From: a bacterium
Lineage (GTDB): Bacteria; UBP15; UBA6099; DSWB01
Assembly: GCA_020061125.1 (NCBI GenBank)
Contig: JAGUYV010000151.1
Location: 1 to 7,673, forward strand
DNA length: 7,673 nt
Reading direction: 5' to 3'
The notes beneath the pieces are model-generated. The model saw nothing but the letters and a program-made list of their open reading frames with translations. It was not told the origin of the DNA and searched no databases. Both the position numbers and the translations under genes were made by a program. This document shows, in pieces, positions 1-6,885 of the stretch; positions within the stretch are counted from its first letter, which is position 1, and every line of letters starts with the position of its first letter.

Positions 1-1181
1 AATTCCCCGGCCATGCGCCGCAGGCCGGGACCGACGATCACGGCGTGCGTGGCCGCGGCGCGCACAGCTTCATAAAATTCCGTGTAATCAAGGCCCTTGT
101 CGTCTCCGCCAAGAATCAGCACCATGGGCCTTCCCTTGAACGCGCGCATGGCGGCCAGAGCCGCGTCCGGGTTCGTGGCCTTGGAATCGTCCACGAATTC
201 CACGCCGTTCTTCACCGCCACGGTCTGAATGCGGTGCGGGAACCCGCCGAAAGAGCACAGCCGCTCCGCCACATCGTCCGCCGGTACGCCCAGAACCAGC
301 CCGCACAGGGCTGCGTGCAGGGCGTTGGAATGGTTGTGCTCTCCTTTGAGCAACATGTCCGATTCATGGCACAGCTCGATGTCCGCGCCCCCGAGGCGCG
401 CGATCAGCGCGCCCTTGCGCATGAATGCGCCGCGCTCCATTTCCTGGCGCGTGGACACGAACAGCACATCCGCGGCCGTGCCCGCAGCCATGGCGCGCAC
501 TCTGGGATCGTCGCGGTTCAGCACCGCCGTGTCTCCGGCCTCCTGCTGTTCGATGAGCCGCCGCTTGGCCGCGGCATACGCGTCCATGGTTCCATGCCGC
601 TCCAGGTGATCGGGCTGCACATTGAGAATCATGGCCACGCGCGGCCGCAGGGTGTCGCAGAGTTCGAGCTGGTAGCTGCTCAACTCGGTCACGAACACAG
701 TGTCTTCATTGCTGTCCGCCACGGCTTCGATCAACGGATCGCCGATGTTGCCAACCACCCGAACATCGCGGAATTTCGCGCCCAGGATGTGCCCGGTCAG
801 CCCGGCCACGGTGGTCTTGCCGTTGGTGCCGGTGAGACCCGCGAATACCCCGTCGGCCAGGCGGAACGCCAGTTCGATTTCCGACAGCGCCGGAATCCCG
901 CGCTGCGTGAACTGCTTGACCAGCGCGTGTTCGGGCGACAGGCCGGGGCTTAATACGATCAGTTGCGGATCCGCATCAGCGGCCTGCGCGGACGGCATGA
1001 ACCGCGCGCCCGCGGCTTCCACGGCCTCGATTGTCTGCGCGAACGCGGACAGGTCCGCTCGCGTGTCCGTAACGGTCACCTCCGCGCCCAGGGGTGCGAG
1101 CACGCGGGCGCAGGCCCGGCCCGTGACGCCAAGCCCTACAACCAGCACGCGCATTCCCTTGAGCCACGCGGCCTGCTTCAA
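1..1181 (-). CDS. murD: UDP-N-acetylmuramoyl-L-alanine--D-glutamate ligase MurD, 3' end missing
   Basis: Cytoplasmic Mur ligase that uses ATP to add D-glutamate to UDP-MurNAc-L-Ala. Translating the minus strand gives 393 codons before the window edge. MurD is usually about 440-460 residues, so some 50-70 C-terminal residues lie outside. Visible landmarks are the N-terminal Rossmann-like VVGLGVTG (residues 14-21, UDP-substrate domain), the P-loop GTNGKTT (118-124), GNIG (144-147), ELSSYQLE (166-173), NVQPDHLERHG (187-197) with K206 as the likely carbamylated lysine, and the C-domain elements DSKATNPDA (332-340) and GGDDKG (358-363). The start is chosen as TTG at 1181-1179 because GGAGG lies 8 nt upstream. 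An in-frame ATG at 1154-1152 is only 9 codons downstream and would cut close to the first beta strand. The gene follows mraY after a 13-nt spacer, the usual dcw order. All key motifs are intact. Identity is very secure; the start is fairly secure. Confidence 0.96.
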   Translation of the reverse strand, partial: MKQAAWLKGMRVLVVGLGVTGRACARVLAPLGAEVTVTDTRADLSAFAQTIEAVEAAGARFMPSAQAADADPQLIVLSPGLSPEHALVKQFTQRGIPALSEIELAFRLADGVFAGLTGTNGKTTVAGLTGHILGAKFRDVRVVGNIGDPLIEAVADSNEDTVFVTELSSYQLELCDTLRPRVAMILNVQPDHLERHGTMDAYAAAKRRLIEQQEAGDTAVLNRDDPRVRAMAAGTAADVLFVSTRQEMERGAFMRKGALIARLGGADIELCHESDMLLKGEHNHSNALHAALCGLVLGVPADDVAERLCSFGGFPHRIQTVAVKNGVEFVDDSKATNPDAALAAMRAFKGRPMVLILGGDDKGLDYTEFYEAVRAAATHAVIVGPGLRRMAGE

Positions 1182-1189
1182 ATCCCTGT

Positions 1190-1194
1190 CCTCC
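1190..1194 (-). promoter_or_regulatory. Ribosome binding site for murD, supports TTG start
   Basis: GGAGG reads on the minus strand immediately after the mraY TGA. It is 8 nt from TTG at 1181-1179 and 35 nt from the next in-frame ATG. This strong Shine-Dalgarno match at the correct distance decides in favour of the TTG start. Stop, ribosome binding site and start fall within 19 nt, so terminating mraY ribosomes could reinitiate on murD (inference). Confidence 0.7.
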
Positions 1195-2163
1195 TCACCG
1201 CGCAAACGCCATGAGCGCCGCGGCGCAACACGCGGCCGTGAAGATCCAGAACCGCGCCACAACGCGCGTCTCCGGCCATCCGGCCTTTTCAAAATGATGG
1301 TGGATCGGCGACATTAGAAACACGCGCCGGCCCGTGGTGCGGAAAAACGCCACCTGAATGATCACCGACAAGGCCTCGGCCGCAAACAGCAGCCCGGCCA
1401 CGGCCAGAAACAGTTCGGCTCGCGCCACAATGGCCACAGCCGCAAGAAGCCCGCCGATGTACAGAGAACCCGTATCGCCCATGAACAGGCTCGCCGGGTG
1501 CGCATTGAACCACAGGAACCCGCCCAGCGCGCCCGCGAGCGCCGCCAGCACGGGGATGAACTCTCGGGCCGCGGCGTCGCCGGTGCGCGCGAGATACAGC
1601 CCGAACGCCGCGGCCACGAACACCGTACAGCCGCCAAGCAGGCCGTCCAGCCCGTCCGTGAAATTCACGCTGTTCAGCGTGCCCGCAAACACGAAAATCA
1701 CAAACGGAACAAACGCCCACGCCAGATCCAGATCCGCAAGCCCGAACGGCATGCGAACCGCCGTGGGCATGTCAACGAACCGCAAGACATACCACGCCGC
1801 AGCGCCGCCCAGCGCGAGTTGCAGCACAAACCGGTAGCGCGCTTTGACACCCTCGGTTTTTTTCCAGATGAATTTGGCCAGATCGTCGGCCATGCCGATG
1901 AGGCAGCACGCCGTGGCCATGGCGATGGAGAACCATGCGTGGCGGCCCGGCGCCGCGCCAGAAATCAACAGCGCCAGGGGCAGCGCCACGGCGAACCCCG
2001 CTCCGCCCATGGTCAGGGTGCCGGATTTGGCGCGGTGCGATTCCGGGCCCTGTTCACGTATAATCTGCTGCGCCTTGATGCGCCGCAGCAACGCCATGAG
2101 CGCGGCCGTGATCGCAAGGTTCAGGACCAGGGCCAGCAAACCCGCGGCGAGCAGCCGTTCCAT
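1195..2163 (-). CDS. mraY: Phospho-N-acetylmuramoyl-pentapeptide transferase MraY (translocase I), short form
   Basis: Integral inner-membrane enzyme that transfers phospho-MurNAc-pentapeptide from UDP to undecaprenyl phosphate, making lipid I. The product is 322 residues and mostly hydrophobic, with about ten likely membrane segments. Family motifs in order are: HRAKSGTLTMGG (43-54), MADDLAK (91-97, with the Asp pair D93/D94), NSVNFTDGLDGL (164-175), FMGDTGS (227-233, with D230 matching the third catalytic-site Asp), and SPIHHHFEKAGWPET (285-299, the His triplet loop). The length matches the roughly 320-residue form seen in Gram-positive bacteria; E. coli MraY is about 360. L50 stands where the family normally has Pro (GTPTMGG). 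The ATG at 2163-2161 shares its A with the murF stop (TGATG) and has GGAGGG upstream. A longer in-frame extension would run into murF and is not credible. Substrates come from MurF next door. Identity is very secure. Confidence 0.97.
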   Translation of the reverse strand: MERLLAAGLLALVLNLAITAALMALLRRIKAQQIIREQGPESHRAKSGTLTMGGAGFAVALPLALLISGAAPGRHAWFSIAMATACCLIGMADDLAKFIWKKTEGVKARYRFVLQLALGGAAAWYVLRFVDMPTAVRMPFGLADLDLAWAFVPFVIFVFAGTLNSVNFTDGLDGLLGGCTVFVAAAFGLYLARTGDAAAREFIPVLAALAGALGGFLWFNAHPASLFMGDTGSLYIGGLLAAVAIVARAELFLAVAGLLFAAEALSVIIQVAFFRTTGRRVFLMSPIHHHFEKAGWPETRVVARFWIFTAACCAAALMAFAR

Positions 2164-3557
2164 CAGATCTTCCCTCCGGTCAGCATTTCCACGACTTTTT
2201 CCAGATGCATGCCCCTCGAACCTTTGACCAGAATGAGATCGCCGGGCAGAAACAACGCGCCCATGCGCCGCTTGAGCAAGGGAATAGTCTCCACCGCCAC
2301 GACCATGTCCCCGGGCATGCCGCTCTCGAGGGCGCCCTCGGCGATCTGCGCGGCCTCGGGTCCGATGGCGATCAGCAGATCGCAATTTCCGTCCACAAGT
2401 TTGTTGCCGATGTCGAAGTGCTCCTGGCGCGAGTATTCGCCCAGCTCGAGCATGTCCGCGAGCACGGCAACCCGTCTTCCGCCCCACGGCAGTTCTCCCA
2501 GCATCTGAAGCGCAAAGGACAGGGAGGTGGGATTGGAGTTGTAGGTGTCGTCAATAATCACGGACCCGCCGGGCGTTTGGATGCGGCGCATTCTGCCCTG
2601 TTCGGCGATGTCCTGAAACAGCCCTGCCTTGATTTCCTCCACGCTCATGCGCAGATACAGAGCCACGGAGATCACGGCCAGCGCGTTGTACACATTGGCG
2701 CGGCCGAGCAGGGGCAGGCGCACATGCCAGGGCTGGCCGGCGCCATGCACGCGGAACGAGATGCCGTTGAAGTCGCAGGAAATGTCCGTGGCGCGCAAGT
2801 GGCCGCTGTTGATGCCGAATGTCACCACGGCGGCGCGCGTGCGTTTGGCCAGCCAAAGGGTCCACGGATTGTCCGCGTTCAAGAACACGGGCGATCCCTG
2901 GGGCGCTTCTTCAATGAGTTCTCCCTTGGCCGCGGCGATGGCTTCGGCGCTGCCAAGTTCGCCGATGTGGGTTTTTTCCACATTGGTGATCACGGCGATG
3001 TCCGGGGTTGCGATGCGCGCCAGTTCCCGGATCTGGCCGGGACCGCGCATGCCCATTTCCAGAACCACGGCGCCGGTGTCCGCACCCGCGCGAAGAAGGG
3101 TCTTGGGCACGCCGATTTCGTTGTTCTCGTTTTTCTCCGTTGCCACCACGCGCCAGCGCCGCGCCAGCACATTGCGCATCATGTTCTTGGTGGTTGTTTT
3201 TCCGCAACTCCCGGTAATGGCCGCGACCGGTGCCCGCAGGGTTTTGCGCGCGGCCGCGCCCATGTCCTGATACGCGCGCAAAGTGTTCTCGACGCGCAGG
3301 ACCGCGAAATCACCGGGCAGCCGTGCGCGGCCCAGGCTCTTGCCGTTCGCGGCCGCGCAGCCGATCGCGCCCTTTCGCGCGGTGTCCGCTATGAACTTGT
3401 GCCCGTCGAATTTTTCTCCCTCCAGAGGAACGAAAAAAGCGCCGGCGCATTCTCCCCTGCTGTCCGTGGTAATATCCCGGATCAGCAAATCGGCGCGCCC
3501 GCGCTCCACGGCGCCGCCCGTGGCGTCAGCCAATTGTCCCAGGGTCAGCGGCTCCAT
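2163..3557 (-). CDS. murF: UDP-N-acetylmuramoyl-tripeptide--D-alanyl-D-alanine ligase MurF
   Basis: Cytoplasmic ATP-dependent ligase that adds D-Ala-D-Ala to UDP-MurNAc-tripeptide, the last soluble precursor step. It is 464 residues, normal for the family. The N-terminal substrate domain contains ITTDSRG (29-35). The ATPase P-loop is GSCGKTTTK (116-124), with Cys at a position that varies in the family. Next come NENNEIGVPKTLL (143-155), EMGM (167-170), TNVEKTHIG (191-199) and the probable carbamylated lysine K211 in AAAKGELI. The C-terminal domain begins near IDDTYNSNPTS (335-345) and ends with KGSRGMHLEKVV (445-456). The ATG at 3557-3555 is chosen because the protein then begins MEPLTLGQLAD, as MurF proteins usually do, with AAAGGA 6 nt upstream. 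A longer reading only translates murE out of frame. It overlaps murE by 32 nt and mraY by 1 nt, so translation is probably coupled. Identity is very secure. Confidence 0.97.
   Translation of the reverse strand: MEPLTLGQLADATGGAVERGRADLLIRDITTDSRGECAGAFFVPLEGEKFDGHKFIADTARKGAIGCAAANGKSLGRARLPGDFAVLRVENTLRAYQDMGAAARKTLRAPVAAITGSCGKTTTKNMMRNVLARRWRVVATEKNENNEIGVPKTLLRAGADTGAVVLEMGMRGPGQIRELARIATPDIAVITNVEKTHIGELGSAEAIAAAKGELIEEAPQGSPVFLNADNPWTLWLAKRTRAAVVTFGINSGHLRATDISCDFNGISFRVHGAGQPWHVRLPLLGRANVYNALAVISVALYLRMSVEEIKAGLFQDIAEQGRMRRIQTPGGSVIIDDTYNSNPTSLSFALQMLGELPWGGRRVAVLADMLELGEYSRQEHFDIGNKLVDGNCDLLIAIGPEAAQIAEGALESGMPGDMVVAVETIPLLKRRMGALFLPGDLILVKGSRGMHLEKVVEMLTGGKI
2171..2177 (-). promoter_or_regulatory. 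Ribosome binding site for mraY
   Basis: GGAGGGA lies inside the last codons of murF, 7 nt before ATG 2163-2161. It is a strong Shine-Dalgarno match and fixes the mraY start within the TGATG overlap. Confidence 0.7.
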
Positions 3558-5055
3558 GCCCCATCCTTTCCTGGAGGATCTTGCGCGCCACCACGCGGTC
3601 GTCGAAATGGATGGTGCGGTCCTTGAATATCTGGTAGTCCTCGTGTCCCTTTCCGGCAATCACAATGACATCGTTTTCGCGCGCGCCGCCGATGGCCGCG
3701 TGAATGGCCGTGTACCGGTCTTCTTCGATAAGGTATTTGAAATCCCTGGGCGCGGTTTTCTGTTCAAGCTCAAGCTCCACGCCGTTCACGATCTGCTCGA
3801 TGATGCGGTAAGGATATTCGGTGCGCGGATTGTCCGAAGTCACGATTGCGAAATCCGCGAGGCGTGCGGCCGCGCGGCCCATGAGCGGGCGCTTGCCGCG
3901 ATCCCGGTCTCCGCCCGCTCCGAACACCACGATCAGGCGGCCTCCGCAGATCCGGCGCGCAGATTCAAGCACATTCAAAAGCCCGTCGGGCGTGTGTGCG
4001 TAATCCACAATCACGGTGAAGGGCTGGCCCTGATCAATCTTCTCGAACCGGCCCGGAACGCAGGGCATGGAGCGCAGGGTGTTCTGGATGTTTTCCGCGG
4101 GAATGCCCTCGGCCAGCGCCCAAGTTATGACGGCCAGCGCGTTGTATACATTGAACAGGCCCAGAAGGCCGGACACCACGCGGAACGCCGGAGCGAACGC
4201 GCTGTTCACGGTGAAGGCGATCCCGGTGGCGTCAAAAGCGACATCCGTTGCGCGCACATCTGCGTCCGCGCTCTCGATGCCGTATGTTACTACGCGGCCC
4301 GGCAGGCCCTCGTGCGTTTTCTCATAGTGTTCGTCATCGCGGTTCAGCGCCTTGATTCCGTCCTCGGCCACGGCGTCCATGAGAAACGCTTTCTTGGCTG
4401 CGAAGTAATCTTCAAAATCCTTGTGGAAATCCAGGTGGTCCTGCGTGATGTTCGTGATAATGCCGGCGTTGAAGCGGCATCCGGCGATGCGATGCAGAAC
4501 CACGGCGTGGGACGACACTTCCATGCTCACATGCGAGCATCCGCGATCCTTCATGCGCGCAAGCAGCGCCTGAAGGTCCAGGGACTCGGGCGTGGTGCGC
4601 TTGACCTTGAGTTCCTCGTCCGCGATGCGATTGACCACGGTGCCGAGCAACCCGGTGGTTTTGCCCAGGGAACGCAGCAGGGCGTCGGCCATGAACGCCA
4701 CGCTGGTTTTGCCGTTGGTGCCCGTGACCCCGAGCAGGTGCAGCCCGTCCGCGGGATGGCCGAAAAAGTTTGCGGCCAGCACCCCCATGGCCCTGCGCGT
4801 GTCCGCGACTTTGATCACGGTCACGCCCTCGAAATCGCCATTGTAGCCTTCGACCACGAGCGCGGCCGCGCCGCGCGCCACGGCCTCGGGCATGAACGCG
4901 TGCCCGTCCACATTGAATCCGCGAATGCAGAAAAACAGGGCGCCGGGCGAACACTCGCGCGAGTCGTAGCACAGAGCTGAAATTTCAGGATTCTCGGGGC
5001 CGCACAGCAATTCGCATTCGTATCCGTCCAGGATCTGCTGCAGTGTTCTGGTCAT
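3526..5055 (-). CDS. murE: UDP-N-acetylmuramoyl-L-alanyl-D-glutamate--2,6-diaminopimelate ligase MurE
   Basis: Cytoplasmic Mur ligase that adds the third peptide residue to UDP-MurNAc-L-Ala-D-Glu. It is 509 residues, close to the usual length. Landmarks are YDSRECSPGALFF (30-42), P-loop GTNGKTS (112-118), TTPESLDLQ (154-162), MEVSSHA (178-184), NITQDHLDFH (202-211), probable carbamylated lysine K221 in YFAAKKAFL, DYAHTPDGL in the C-terminal domain, and DNPR at 408-411. In characterised MurE enzymes DNPR marks selection of meso-diaminopimelate rather than lysine, so a meso-DAP peptidoglycan is inferred. GKGHEDYQ follows near residue 439. The ATG at 5055-5053 shares its A with the ftsI stop (TGATG). 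There is only a weak GGA 12 nt upstream, so translation probably depends on coupling with ftsI. The last ten or so residues (AADPGTIG end) are encoded over the murF start and look like a non-conserved tail. Identity is very secure. Confidence 0.97.
   Translation of the reverse strand: MTRTLQQILDGYECELLCGPENPEISALCYDSRECSPGALFFCIRGFNVDGHAFMPEAVARGAAALVVEGYNGDFEGVTVIKVADTRRAMGVLAANFFGHPADGLHLLGVTGTNGKTSVAFMADALLRSLGKTTGLLGTVVNRIADEELKVKRTTPESLDLQALLARMKDRGCSHVSMEVSSHAVVLHRIAGCRFNAGIITNITQDHLDFHKDFEDYFAAKKAFLMDAVAEDGIKALNRDDEHYEKTHEGLPGRVVTYGIESADADVRATDVAFDATGIAFTVNSAFAPAFRVVSGLLGLFNVYNALAVITWALAEGIPAENIQNTLRSMPCVPGRFEKIDQGQPFTVIVDYAHTPDGLLNVLESARRICGGRLIVVFGAGGDRDRGKRPLMGRAAARLADFAIVTSDNPRTEYPYRIIEQIVNGVELELEQKTAPRDFKYLIEEDRYTAIHAAIGGARENDVIVIAGKGHEDYQIFKDRTIHFDDRVVARKILQERMGHGAADPGTIG
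3564..3569 (-). promoter_or_regulatory. Ribosome binding site for murF inside murE
   Basis: AAAGGA on the minus strand is 6 nt upstream of ATG 3557-3555, within the murE coding region. It supports the internal start of murF. The ATG at 3564-3562 is in the murE frame and is not the murF start. Confidence 0.6.
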
Positions 5056-6803
5056 CACGGCGTCACATCCGTTCGGTTTTCGCCCGCCCACGACAGGGCC
5101 GTGGTGGATGAGGGCGGAATTTTTTTGTAGAGCAGGGTCTGCATCATGACCCGCTGAAACAGGGGCGCGGCCGTGAGGCCCGCGTAATAATACGGCTTGG
5201 GATTGAGCAGCACAGTCACCACAACGAATTTGGGATCGTCGGCCGGGGCGAAGCCTGCGAACGAAGCGATGTAGCGCCTCTCCGCGCGGTACGACCCGCC
5301 CACGGCGACTTTGGCCGTGCCCGTTTTGCCGCCCACGGCATATCCGGGGATCTGCGCTTTCTTGCCCGTGCCATCGGCCACAACGGACGCCATCATGCGG
5401 CGCAGGACATCCGAAGTCTCCTTCGAGATCACGCGCCGCACGCGCACGGGCTTGTTCTCCTTGACCACGGAGCGGTCGGGCGCCACCACGCGCTGCACCA
5501 GCAGCGGCCGCATGAGCCACCCGCCGTTGACCAGCGTGCTGTACGCCACCGCCATCTGCAGCGGCGTCACAGAGATGCCGTGCCCGTACGAAACCGTGGC
5601 GATGGTGCTTTTACGCACCCAGTTCTGTTCCGCGGGAAGCAGCCCCGGCTCGGACCCGTTCAGGCCGATGTCGTACCGGATCCCGAACCCGAATTTCTTG
5701 AGGTATTCCTTGATGATTTCGGGGCCGATGGTCATGCCGATTTTCGCGAAGCAGATGTTGCTCGACTTTTCCATGCACTTGGCCAGGTCTATTGTGCCGT
5801 ACGCATCGTTGTGCGACTCGGTGATGTTGAATCCGTCAATGCGCAGCACGCCGGGGCAGAACACCGTGGGGCTGTGCTCCTTGAATTGCCCGCTTTCCAT
5901 GGCCGCGGCCGCGATCACGGATTTCATAATGGACCCCGGCTCGTACACATAGCTCAAGGCGTTGTTGCGGTAGCTGCTCTTGGGGAAATCCTTGTAATTC
6001 GACGGGTTGAATGTGGGGTTGCTGGCCATGGCCAGAATGCGGCCCGTGTGCGGGTCCATGACAATGACCGCGCCGCCCTCGGCGTTGTGTTCGGCCACGG
6101 AATCGGCAAGCTCCTTTTCCGCGGTGTACTGGATGGCCCGGTCAATGGTCAGAACCAGGTCGTTGCCGTTTTTGAAATTGACCCGCTTGCTTTCGCTGTT
6201 TGGCACATTGCGCCCGATGGCGTCCTTTTTCAGGTACACCACGCCGTCCTGGCCGCGCAGATGCTTTTCGTATGTGGCTTCCAGACCCTCAATGCCCGTG
6301 TCCAGGCCCTGGAACCCGATGATGTTGGCGGCCAGGGAATCCTGGGGATACACACGGCGCGTGGCGTCCAGAAACCCGATGCCCTTGAGATCCAGGCTCT
6401 TGACCGCAGACGCATCCGCGTCGTCGGCATGGCGCTTGACCCAGATAAACGGAACATCCTTGCTCAAATCATCGAGCAGCGTTTTCTTGTCAACGCCGGA
6501 CAAAACCTGCGAAAGCATGCCGGCAATGCGTTTTTTGTTTCCGATTTCTCCTGGCATGGCGTAAATGGACTGGCACGGCACATCCATGGCAAGGATCTCG
6601 CCGTTTGTGTCCAGAATGGCGCCGCGCCGCGCATGCAGATCAATGCGGCGAAGACTCTGCCTTTCGCGGTAGGCCGTGAGCTTGCCTGCCATGGCCGTGT
6701 TGACCTGCACCACCCGGCCCGCAATCAGCAAAAAACACACGCAAAAGCATATATAAATAAAAATAATCCTTTTAATGTTAGTGTTGGTTTTTGCGGTTTT
6801 CAT
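5055..6803 (-). CDS. ftsI: Septal class B penicillin-binding protein FtsI (PBP3-type peptidoglycan D,D-transpeptidase)
   Basis: Bitopic membrane protein that cross-links septal peptidoglycan in the divisome. It is 582 residues. A short basic cytoplasmic tail leads into one membrane segment (about 13-29) carrying Cys at 19, 21 and 23. A dimerisation-type pedestal domain follows; its usual RGxIxDRNG signature reads RGAILDTNG (60-68). The transpeptidase domain spans roughly 243-555, with SIMK (291-294, nucleophile S291), SSN (347-349) and KTGT (493-496). No PASTA repeats follow, unlike many Gram-positive and SpoVD-type relatives. The ATG at 6803-6801 puts the membrane helix at the normal distance, with TAAGG 9 nt upstream. 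The same frame stays open upstream to an ATG at 6956, inside ftsL, which would add 51 residues; this is less likely because it overlaps ftsL and looks unlike an FtsI N-terminus. The first codons are unusually AT-rich. murE follows by a TGATG overlap. Function is secure; the start is fairly secure. Confidence 0.95.
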   Translation of the reverse strand: MKTAKTNTNIKRIIFIYICFCVCFLLIAGRVVQVNTAMAGKLTAYRERQSLRRIDLHARRGAILDTNGEILAMDVPCQSIYAMPGEIGNKKRIAGMLSQVLSGVDKKTLLDDLSKDVPFIWVKRHADDADASAVKSLDLKGIGFLDATRRVYPQDSLAANIIGFQGLDTGIEGLEATYEKHLRGQDGVVYLKKDAIGRNVPNSESKRVNFKNGNDLVLTIDRAIQYTAEKELADSVAEHNAEGGAVIVMDPHTGRILAMASNPTFNPSNYKDFPKSSYRNNALSYVYEPGSIMKSVIAAAAMESGQFKEHSPTVFCPGVLRIDGFNITESHNDAYGTIDLAKCMEKSSNICFAKIGMTIGPEIIKEYLKKFGFGIRYDIGLNGSEPGLLPAEQNWVRKSTIATVSYGHGISVTPLQMAVAYSTLVNGGWLMRPLLVQRVVAPDRSVVKENKPVRVRRVISKETSDVLRRMMASVVADGTGKKAQIPGYAVGGKTGTAKVAVGGSYRAERRYIASFAGFAPADDPKFVVVTVLLNPKPYYYAGLTAAPLFQRVMMQTLLYKKIPPSSTTALSWAGENRTDVTP

Positions 6804-6885
6804 TCCCCCGTACCTTACCGCGTTGTTTGAAGCATCTGATAGTAGTCGTAGGAGAGGAAGCAGAAACGGACTCGAGCGATGGGCG
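6804..6885 (-). other. 82-nt ftsL-ftsI intergenic gap
   Basis: This is the only non-coding interval of any length in the window. It holds the ftsI ribosome binding site (TAAGG at 6817-6813) and a run of G at 6809-6805 next to the ATG. A TACTAT hexamer resembles a -10 box, but no good -35 box lies 16-18 nt upstream, so no promoter is called. A six-codon frame (M-L-Q-T-T-R-stop) begins at an ATG in the middle of the gap and ends at a TAA just before the AAGG. No inverted repeat or terminator was seen. Confidence 0.6.

Noticed and set aside
2164-2487. N-terminal extension of MraY into murF
   Set aside because: The extended part is an out-of-frame reading of the conserved MurF C-terminus. The strong ribosome binding site and TGATG overlap fix the start at 2163.
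3283-4980. Very long plus-strand open frame (565 codons) opposite murE/murF; similar ones at 2205-3626 and 5580-6830
   Set aside because: They lie antisense to genes with full sets of family motifs. Their translations are rich in His, Arg, Gly and Ala with no recognisable domain. Such frames are expected opposite GC-rich coding sequence.
6804-6885. Promoter with TACTAT as -10 box upstream of ftsI
   Set aside because: It has only four of six matches to TATAAT, and no -35 resemblance at 16-18 nt spacing.
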